Positions 57,192 through 64,000 of a stretch of DNA of 64,000 nt are shown one piece after another. The number at the start of each line of letters is the position of its first letter. Position 1 is the first letter of the stretch. Made by a program: the position numbers and the translations under genes. This DNA comes from an uncultured Flavobacteriales bacterium (GTDB lineage: Bacteria; Bacteroidota; Bacteroidia; CAIKAF01), in NCBI GenBank assembly GCA_903825395.1, contig CAIKAF010000015.1, forward strand, positions 62,001 through 126,000, written 5' to 3'. A model generated the notes under the pieces. The model saw only the letters and a list, made by a program, of their open reading frames with translations. It was not told where the DNA came from and ran no database searches.

Positions 57192-57586
57192 GCCTTTGTG
57201 ATGAAAAATTGGCCGTTGTGCTTGGACGTTTTATTTACCGCCAAGCACTCAAAGTCGGCGCAACGGGCACAGAGGATTTGGAGTTGAATGAAGTGCGGTG
57301 TCGATCAACACCAAAATCTTTGTGAACTTCGCGGCTCCCATGGTGGACTTTTTGATGAAAAATTGGCCATTATGCCTTGACGTTTTTTTTACCGATAAGC
57401 ACTCCAAGTCGGCGCAAAGGGCACAGAGGACATGGAGTTGAATGAAGTGCGGTGTCAATTAACATCCAAATCTTTGTGAACTTCGCGGCTCCCATGGTGG
57501 ACTTTGTGGTAAAAAATTGGCCGTTGTACCTTGACGTTTTTTTTAACGCAAAGCACTCAAAGTCGGCGCAAAGGGCACAGAGGAGA
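57186..57586. repeat. Tandem repeat, period 154 bp, ~2.6 copies
   Basis: ATTGGCC anchor at 57208, 57362 and 57516 (spacing exactly 154). Long shared blocks AAAAATTGGCC, AGTCGGCGCAA.GGGCACAGAGGA, TTTGTGAACTTCGCGGCTCCCATGGTGGACTTT. Confidence 0.92.
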
Positions 57587-57637
57587 TGCCGTGTGGCGAG
57601 AATGCGCAAGTCTTCCTCTCCGCCTGATTAAAAAGCT

Positions 57638-58366
57638 TTAAAACAGAATTCCCACGCTAACATGGATGGTATTTAACCGGGAATTCCCGGGGTTGTTCCA
57701 TGCATCGCCCACCATAAACGGATAGGCATTGGAGGCCAAAATAGAAGAGAGTCCGCCGCTGTAGCCAACCTGAAACGACAATGCGGTTTGTTCATGGAAA
57801 TAATACAAAAAACCCGCATCGCCATAAATCCCAACCCAAGCGGAATTCAGGTACGGATTTCCGTCTTCATCGGCGCCATTTCCCGGAGCATCCTCTCGAT
57901 GTACCGAAGAATTCAACAGGAAATGAGAATTCAATCCGGCACGAAATACCACCGACCATTTATCGGCGATGCGTCCGGTACGCATGGTTAATCCAAACGG
58001 CACATTCAAGTATTGAGCCGTAAAGACAGTATTTACCAACTTGGGGCTGGCAGCGGCCGAATCCCTGAACTGAATTCCAAACGACCTGAATTCATGAAAT
58101 ACTCCGGAGTGCAACAACACATTGGGGGTTATTCCAAATTCGGCATTTAGTCCATAGGCAAATCCAGGCCGCATGCCTAGATCTGAAAACCCGGCCTGCT
58201 CATGTTCTGTCCACTGAAAAAGGCCCTTAGCCTGAAAGCCTGCATGGAAAATTCGACGCCGTTCCGCATTCGAGGACTCTGCATTTTGAGCGTAGCCGGT
58301 AGAATAACCCAACAGGCTAAGTAGGAAAAGTGTACTTTTGACTGCAATGATGCCTCTTACTTTCAT
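57638..58366 (-). CDS. Putative outer membrane beta-barrel protein
   Basis: Signal peptide (STLFLLSLLGYSTGYAQ), beta-barrel-like strands, C-terminal ...IHVSVGILF. Confidence 0.7.
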   Translation of the reverse strand: MKVRGIIAVKSTLFLLSLLGYSTGYAQNAESSNAERRRIFHAGFQAKGLFQWTEHEQAGFSDLGMRPGFAYGLNAEFGITPNVLLHSGVFHEFRSFGIQFRDSAAASPKLVNTVFTAQYLNVPFGLTMRTGRIADKWSVVFRAGLNSHFLLNSSVHREDAPGNGADEDGNPYLNSAWVGIYGDAGFLYYFHEQTALSFQVGYSGGLSSILASNAYPFMVGDAWNNPGNSRLNTIHVSVGILF

Positions 58367-59378
58367 GGTTGCAACGATTCAAAGATTTCCTCCAATATTA
58401 CTTCTTTTTTTGCTGTTTGGTTGTGGTGGCTCCCAACCTGATGTTGAAAAAATCAATCTGAATCTGAGTTTTGATCGGATTTTGTTGGATTCCTATTCCA
58501 ATCCTAGGCAACTGGATTCAGCATTAAACTCCATTGCGGAACGGCATCCGGATTTTTTTCCGGCGTATGGAGGACCCGTTTTGGGACTTTTTGTTGGTTT
58601 AGATAGCGTTCCGCCTGCGGCAGTGTGGTCAAGGTATTATTTTGATCCTCAGGTTAAAGCGCTTCGGGACTCGGTCAACAATCGGTTTGAGGACTTTGAA
58701 CCAGAGAAAAAGGAAATAGAGCAGGCCTTAAAACTGTATTCCTATCATTTTCCCTCCAAGAAAATTCCAGATGTTTTTTTCTTTTTGGGGGGCTTCAATT
58801 ATACGGTTGTTGCGCTTGAAACTTCCATTGGAATTGCTCCCGACCAGTATTTAGGTCCGGCTTCTGAATATTATGCGCATTTACCCGCCTACATCCGGCG
58901 CAAAAAAGATCCTTCCCTGTTGCCGGTAGATGTACTTAAGGGTTGGCTGGAATCTGAAATTATGGCCGATTCAATGGCCTTACCTGTAACATTGTTGGAC
59001 CACATCATTCAATTTGGTAAGGTTTGGTCTGTAGCCAAGCGCTGCTTTCCTGAAGTTTCCGACTCCATTATTTCAGGATTTTCCCAGCAGCAATTGGAAT
59101 TCTGTTCTGAGCATGAATTCCTGATTTGGAACAGCTTAATTCAAGACCAGAAATTATACACCAAAGACCCCCGCATCATTTCGAAATTTATGAACGAGGC
59201 TCCATTTTCACCCGGGATGCCCGCTGAATCTCCCGGGAAAGCAGCCATTTGGATTGGCTGGAGAATTGTAGAATCGTTCCTAGAACGAAATCCAACTGAA
59301 TTCCAACACTTGTTTACAGCTGCCTGCGCGCCCGAAAAACTACTTCAAAAATCCGGATTTAAACCTACAAAGCCATGA
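58365..59378 (+). CDS. gldB: Gliding motility lipoprotein GldB-like
   Basis: Lipobox LLFLLFGCGG; LNLSFDRILLDSYSNP, LKLYSYHFPSKKIPDVFFFLGGFNYTVVALETSIGIAPDQYLG; followed by gldC. Confidence 0.83.
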   Translation: MVATIQRFPPILLLFLLFGCGGSQPDVEKINLNLSFDRILLDSYSNPRQLDSALNSIAERHPDFFPAYGGPVLGLFVGLDSVPPAAVWSRYYFDPQVKALRDSVNNRFEDFEPEKKEIEQALKLYSYHFPSKKIPDVFFFLGGFNYTVVALETSIGIAPDQYLGPASEYYAHLPAYIRRKKDPSLLPVDVLKGWLESEIMADSMALPVTLLDHIIQFGKVWSVAKRCFPEVSDSIISGFSQQQLEFCSEHEFLIWNSLIQDQKLYTKDPRIISKFMNEAPFSPGMPAESPGKAAIWIGWRIVESFLERNPTEFQHLFTAACAPEKLLQKSGFKPTKP

Positions 59379-59731
59379 ATTCCAAAGATATAGCTCATGA
59401 ATCTGAAATCCGATTGACCGTTGGTTTAGACCAACATAGAAATCCCATTCGCCTTTCATGGACAGCAGAGGAAGGCGGTATAGAACCCAACCGTGAGGTC
59501 AAAGCATTCTTTCTTACCACCTGGGATAAAAAAGAGAACAACAGCATGCGGATGGACTTATGGACCACCGAGTTTATGGTTGACGAAATGCAAACCCTGG
59601 TGTTTCAACACTTAATGTCGTTAGCAGATGTAGTGCAGCGCAGTACCGGTGATGAGGTAGCCGCGCATGAGATGCGAACCTTTGCGAACCAACTGCATCA
59701 AACCATGAAAAGTAGAGAAGAAAATCTGTAA
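59375..59731 (+). CDS. gldC: Gliding motility protein GldC
   Basis: SEIRLTVGLDQHRNPIRLSWTAEEGG, KAFFLTTWDKKENNSMRMDLWTTEFMVDEM; start overlaps the gldB stop (ATGA). Confidence 0.9.
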   Translation: MNSKDIAHESEIRLTVGLDQHRNPIRLSWTAEEGGIEPNREVKAFFLTTWDKKENNSMRMDLWTTEFMVDEMQTLVFQHLMSLADVVQRSTGDEVAAHEMRTFANQLHQTMKSREENL

Positions 59732-59778
59732 GCAAATAGAAACAGAAAGAATCGGATTGGAATTGTTCTACATTTGGT

Positions 59779-60174
59779 ATGTTGTTTATGAAGGCAAAGC
59801 AATTGATATTAACCTCTAGACTTTTGCTGTCGGTAGTTATGGCTAGAATTCTATTTCTAGCTGTAGTAGGGTTTATATCGAGTCCCACTGAGCTTTCCGC
59901 ATTTGAACGCAACTCCATTACAGAAACAACCGAAAATTTCGGTGATTTCTTTTCTGTTGTTCAATTTGCTGAACTTAGTACGGAAAAAGAGGTAGATGAA
60001 TCCATTAACCATGAAGGAGGGCTATCCCATCATTTCTTAGCGCCTCAAAAAGGTTCAACAACCATTTCCGTTCCGAAGACTCCGGCCTCAGTCATTGATA
60101 AACTTAGGCTGTCTTTTCTTTCTGTTCGGCTATCATTTATTATTTATTGCCATCAATTGAAGGTGTATTGTTGA
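59779..60174 (+). CDS. Hypothetical protein upstream of dabA
   Basis: 131-aa ORF with hydrophobic N- and C-terminal segments; TACATTTG (TAnnTTTG) at 59769-59776. Confidence 0.5.
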   Translation: MLFMKAKQLILTSRLLLSVVMARILFLAVVGFISSPTELSAFERNSITETTENFGDFFSVVQFAELSTEKEVDESINHEGGLSHHFLAPQKGSTTISVPKTPASVIDKLRLSFLSVRLSFIIYCHQLKVYC

Positions 60175-60217
60175 GCATCGAACGTATTGTTTTGATGTTA
60201 AACCTAACCTTTAAATT

Positions 60218-62506
60218 ATGTCCATACATGTTGTGGGTACAACCTCTTATAAGGTTATATCCAATCTTAAAAAACACTTGCCTTCTCAGGCGCCCTTGCC
60301 TTTTTTTGTTCACCACAATCCTTTGCACGCTTGGCAACACTTAAGATTTGACCAGGCCATTGATGAAGCAAATTCGACTCTAGGAATTTGTGGATATATG
60401 CCTCTGAGCTTTTATAAAAAGGAATATACCGAAGGCCGTATCTTAGCCCAAGACCTTGAAAAGGCTTACCTTAAAATTACAGGGAAGCCTACCACTGCTG
60501 CAGATTGGGAATGGCTTTTTACCGAACAAAATCCTGTCCAATCTTTGAATCAAATCATGGGAAGGTGGCAAATGGAAAGGAATTTTCACCTTCAAAAACA
60601 CAGCCATGCCATCCTATTCCGTTGGATAAGCGCCTATTTAGACCAAGGCATCTCGTTTTCCCCATTTGACCAAACCCATGGCTTTTTCAATGCGTTGCTT
60701 GATCTGCAAAAAAAGAGTGGGATGCCCCTGTTTAAAAACCTTAAGAATGAAGATTGGAAGATGGGGTTCAATGATTTGGACGCTCTACTTGCTCGAATTG
60801 TAGGCCCTGAAGAATTTTTTGAGCCCTATTTGTACAACCAACAATTTGCGCACCCAGGGTGGTCTGGGATGGTAACCTACCTCGAGAAAAATCCAGAGGT
60901 GTTTGGGCGGCACATTCAAATTTCATTGCAGGAATTCATTACGGTTGAATGTCTATTGGAATTGGATTTATTGATCGGAAAATTTGGAGCGGATTTTAAA
61001 CCTCTGATGCAGGATGGAAGCCCAATCCTTAAAACACAAAAGGAATATAGGCTTGCACCTGAATTTATTTGGCTAACTGCCATGGAATCTGCACTCCAAG
61101 ATTCAATGATTGAGCAATTGTGCACCCATGCTTCACCTTTAAATCAACCGGTCAAATTTGAAGCGTTTTTTTGCATTGACGACAGAGAATGTTCCATCCG
61201 AAGGCATTTGGAAAATTCCTTGTCCTCTATTCGCACTTGGGGGACACCCGGATTTTTTCATTTGCCTCTGGTATATAAAAAACACCCCTCGGCAACCGCA
61301 GATAAAGTGTGCCCCTTACCAATGTCACCTGAAATTCAAGCCGACAACAAAAAAGAGGATGCATCAAACGGCTCGAACCCATTTTCTGAATGGTGGAAAT
61401 TGCTTTCCAATGCCTTTTTACCCCAAAAAATAAATGCCTCGGTCGATTCTTTTGATTTTAGTTCTGAACACATCGACTTCAACCTAAACCCTGAACAGAA
61501 TCCCCAGTATTATGCCGACCGAATCGCTCAGTTATTTCTGACCTCTGGACTTACAGAAACAAAGGCGAAGCTAATCTATTTAATTGGGCATGGGGCAAGC
61601 AGCACCAACAATCCGTATTACGCAGGGTACGATTGCGGTGCCTGCAGCGGAAGGCCCGGTTCGGTAAATGCCACACTGGCGGCGCGATTATTAAATATGC
61701 CTTCCATTCGAATCGAATTAAAGCGCAAAGGAATCCAACTGGCAGATGAGCTTTATTTTATAGGTGCCCTACACGATACTACTCGAGACCGAATTCGCTT
61801 TTTTGATACAAGCTCCATTCCTCAAAATTTACGAAAGCTACACCTAGAGTTTACAGCGCATTTTGAATCTGCCCTACTAAAAAATGCACATGAACGCGCT
61901 CTGCTTCTGGATGCGCGAAAAAACACCCCTGCAAAATCACATCAACACATCCAATCCAGAGCATGGGCCTTGTTTGAACCTCGCCCCGAATGGAACCATG
62001 CCCGAAATGCCTTTTGCATTGTTGGTCCACGAAGCGAAACCAAAGGATTAAACCTTGACCGTAGAGCCTTTTTGCAATCGTATGATCCCAGATTTGATAT
62101 TGAGGGCAATGTATTGCAGCAAATTTTACAGGCATTGGTACCTGTTTGTGGTGGAATAAACCTGGAATATTATTTTTCGACCGTTGATCCCTTACGGCTG
62201 GGTGCAGGCTCTAAACTGCCCCACAATGTGGTCGGTCTTTTTGGAGTTGCCAACGGAGTTGGAGGTGACCTGCGAACAGGTTTACCCGAACAAATGATTA
62301 CCAAGCACCAAGCGGTAAGGCTAACCTGCATTATTTTTCAAGATCCGCTTATCATTCAAAAGGTATTGGATTTGAATGAAAACCTGAAAAATTGGTTTGA
62401 CAAGGAGTGGATTTTGCTCTTTGCCATTCATCCGGATACCCGAGAACCATCGGAATTCAGACGTGGAACGTTTAACCAAAATCTAAGCACAGATGGAAAC
62501 CATTGA
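60218..62506 (+). CDS. dabA: DabA-like (DUF2309/UPF0753) inorganic carbon transporter subunit, beta-carbonic-anhydrase-like
   Basis: PLPFFVHHNPLHAW, FFCIDDRECSIRRHLE, GTPGFFHLPL, LIGHGASSTNNPYYAGYDCGACSGRPGSVNA. Confidence 0.9.
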   Translation: MSIHVVGTTSYKVISNLKKHLPSQAPLPFFVHHNPLHAWQHLRFDQAIDEANSTLGICGYMPLSFYKKEYTEGRILAQDLEKAYLKITGKPTTAADWEWLFTEQNPVQSLNQIMGRWQMERNFHLQKHSHAILFRWISAYLDQGISFSPFDQTHGFFNALLDLQKKSGMPLFKNLKNEDWKMGFNDLDALLARIVGPEEFFEPYLYNQQFAHPGWSGMVTYLEKNPEVFGRHIQISLQEFITVECLLELDLLIGKFGADFKPLMQDGSPILKTQKEYRLAPEFIWLTAMESALQDSMIEQLCTHASPLNQPVKFEAFFCIDDRECSIRRHLENSLSSIRTWGTPGFFHLPLVYKKHPSATADKVCPLPMSPEIQADNKKEDASNGSNPFSEWWKLLSNAFLPQKINASVDSFDFSSEHIDFNLNPEQNPQYYADRIAQLFLTSGLTETKAKLIYLIGHGASSTNNPYYAGYDCGACSGRPGSVNATLAARLLNMPSIRIELKRKGIQLADELYFIGALHDTTRDRIRFFDTSSIPQNLRKLHLEFTAHFESALLKNAHERALLLDARKNTPAKSHQHIQSRAWALFEPRPEWNHARNAFCIVGPRSETKGLNLDRRAFLQSYDPRFDIEGNVLQQILQALVPVCGGINLEYYFSTVDPLRLGAGSKLPHNVVGLFGVANGVGGDLRTGLPEQMITKHQAVRLTCIIFQDPLIIQKVLDLNENLKNWFDKEWILLFAIHPDTREPSEFRRGTFNQNLSTDGNH

Positions 62507-64000
62507 TTGTTTATTGTATATCAATGCTTTATGGCCAGGCATCTATTTTATTATCCAGTTTTTAGGGATTAAATCCTCCGAATATTGGATTTCAATGGGC
62601 AGCAAAGCGGCCCAAGTGTTAGCCCTAGTTTTTTATGTCCTTTTGTTGGGATATTGGCTAACATCGCCCGAGCCCGCCTTGCATACTGAACAATTCCAGT
62701 TGTTTTCTTGGGGCAACTATGCATTTAACCTAAACATGTATTTTGATAAAACCACGGCCGTATTTTTAGGACTTAGTACATGCATTGGACTCATTATCAT
62801 ACAGTTCAGTTCATTCTATATGCACCTTGAAAAAGGGTTTTTTCGGTTTTATTCCACCATTCAATTGTTTTTGGGGGGCTTTACCTTGGTTGTCATGTCA
62901 GGCAACCTTGAAACCCTTTTAGCCGGTTGGGAAATCATTGGAATTTCATCCTTTCTGCTCATCGCCTTTTATCGAGACCGTTACCTGCCCGCCCGAAATG
63001 CCGTTCGGGTTTTTAGTGTGTACCGCCTGGGCGACCTTGGTATTTTAATGGCCATGTGGGCCTCTCACCATTATTGGCACCAAAATGTTTCATTTTATCA
63101 AATGCAGTTCATTCCAATGCCAGCCCTGCCGCTGAACCATCCCAATCTTTTGTTGCTGGTGCTGGGGATTGGATTTTTACTTGCCTCGGGCATTAAATCC
63201 GCTCAATTCCCATTTTCAACCTGGTTACCAAGAGCGATGGAAGGCCCTACTCCCTCTAGTGCTATTTTTTACGGAGCGCTATCGGTTCATTTGGGCGCCT
63301 TTTTACTGCTTAGAACATCCCCATTTTGGCTTGAATTAACAAGCATTCGCTGGGCAATTGGAATAATGGGTGGTATTAGTTTCTTGCTTGGGTTTTTCAC
63401 CTCCTTGTTTCAACCCACCATCAAAGCAAAAATTGCCTACCAATCCATTATGCACCTCGGATTAATTTTTGTTGAAATCGCATTGGATTTGCATCAAATA
63501 GCACTAATTCACATCGCTTTAAATGCCTTATACCGAACCCATCAACTTCTAAGTTCCCCATCGGTAATTAACATTAAAATGCGTAAAGTACTCATGCATG
63601 GAGCCGCTGATACACGTGGATTAAAACAACTGTTTTTTAACTACAAATTGGGCTGGTGGATTTTTGCAAATAGTTTGAGAGAATGGAATTTAGATTCAAT
63701 CATTAACCGGTATTTCTTTGGTATTCCAAAAGGAATTGGAACTTGGTTGAACGGAGTTTTTCAACAGAAATTCAAAGGCTGGTTTTGGCAGCTGACGATG
63801 TTGATTCCTTTGCTTTGGTTTGGGGCATTAAGTGGCATTCCTAATTTCCAAACAGAGGTGAATTATGTGCCAATTGCAATGGGATTTCTGTTGATTTGCC
63901 TTGCTTTTGTTGAGAATGAATCCTTAGTGCGTGGCATTGTTTCCATTTTTTTGGCAAACCTTTTTTTAATTATCTCTGTAGACATCCACTACAACCTTCC
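62493..64000 (+). CDS. dabB: DabB-like proton-conducting membrane protein (NuoL/NADH-quinone oxidoreductase subunit 5 family), 3' truncated by window edge
   Basis: Not in the supplied ORF track. Hand translation from ATG 62493 is open to the edge: METIDCLLYINALWPGIYF...LLAGWEIIGISSFLLIAFYRDRYLPARNAVRVFSVYRLGDLG...GIKSAQFPFSTWLPRAMEGPTPSSAIFYGALSVHLGAFLLLR. Overlaps the dabA 3' end by 14 nt. Confidence 0.88.
   Translation, partial: METIDCLLYINALWPGIYFIIQFLGIKSSEYWISMGSKAAQVLALVFYVLLLGYWLTSPEPALHTEQFQLFSWGNYAFNLNMYFDKTTAVFLGLSTCIGLIIIQFSSFYMHLEKGFFRFYSTIQLFLGGFTLVVMSGNLETLLAGWEIIGISSFLLIAFYRDRYLPARNAVRVFSVYRLGDLGILMAMWASHHYWHQNVSFYQMQFIPMPALPLNHPNLLLLVLGIGFLLASGIKSAQFPFSTWLPRAMEGPTPSSAIFYGALSVHLGAFLLLRTSPFWLELTSIRWAIGIMGGISFLLGFFTSLFQPTIKAKIAYQSIMHLGLIFVEIALDLHQIALIHIALNALYRTHQLLSSPSVINIKMRKVLMHGAADTRGLKQLFFNYKLGWWIFANSLREWNLDSIINRYFFGIPKGIGTWLNGVFQQKFKGWFWQLTMLIPLLWFGALSGIPNFQTEVNYVPIAMGFLLICLAFVENESLVRGIVSIFLANLFLIISVDIHYNL

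Noticed and set aside
57186-57586. CRISPR array
   Set aside because: The 154-bp units are similar along their whole length, with no short-repeat/unique-spacer alternation and no cas genes.
1-64000. Insertion sequences, prophage, restriction-modification or other defence islands
   Set aside because: No transposase, integrase, phage structural or defence-type protein was recognised in any listed ORF.

Overview
This 64 kb window comes from a Bacteroidota chromosome. The evidence is SusC/SusD, T9SS sorting domains, GldB/GldC, a fused MurF-Alr, and TAnnTTTG-type -7 boxes. Most of it is dense core or housekeeping content: a GH31 + SusCD locus, truB, a tpiA-prmA-(1495 aa unknown)-plsY run, mnmD, a PorE-like OmpA protein, an E2 acyltransferase, murF-alr, tdk, rsmI, mvaD plus a GHMP kinase, a MATE transporter, ssb, T9SS cargo, gldBC, and a DabA/DabB inorganic-carbon system running off the right edge. 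The most unusual signal is a family of five dispersed GC-rich elements of about 150 bp (2076-2231, 13826-13974, 26917-27066, 43800-43951, 52404-52551). They share conserved unpaired motifs, but their stem arms differ in sequence between copies while staying complementary. This compensatory pattern suggests a selected RNA or ssDNA fold that I do not recognise. Other notable items are a DUF5715-like gene broken by one in-frame TAA, a 154-bp tandem repeat beside a duplicated gene tail, a tandemly duplicated intrinsic terminator, candidate small RNAs, and head-to-head genes whose start codons overlap. No database searches or folding calculations were run. All family calls come from motif recognition.
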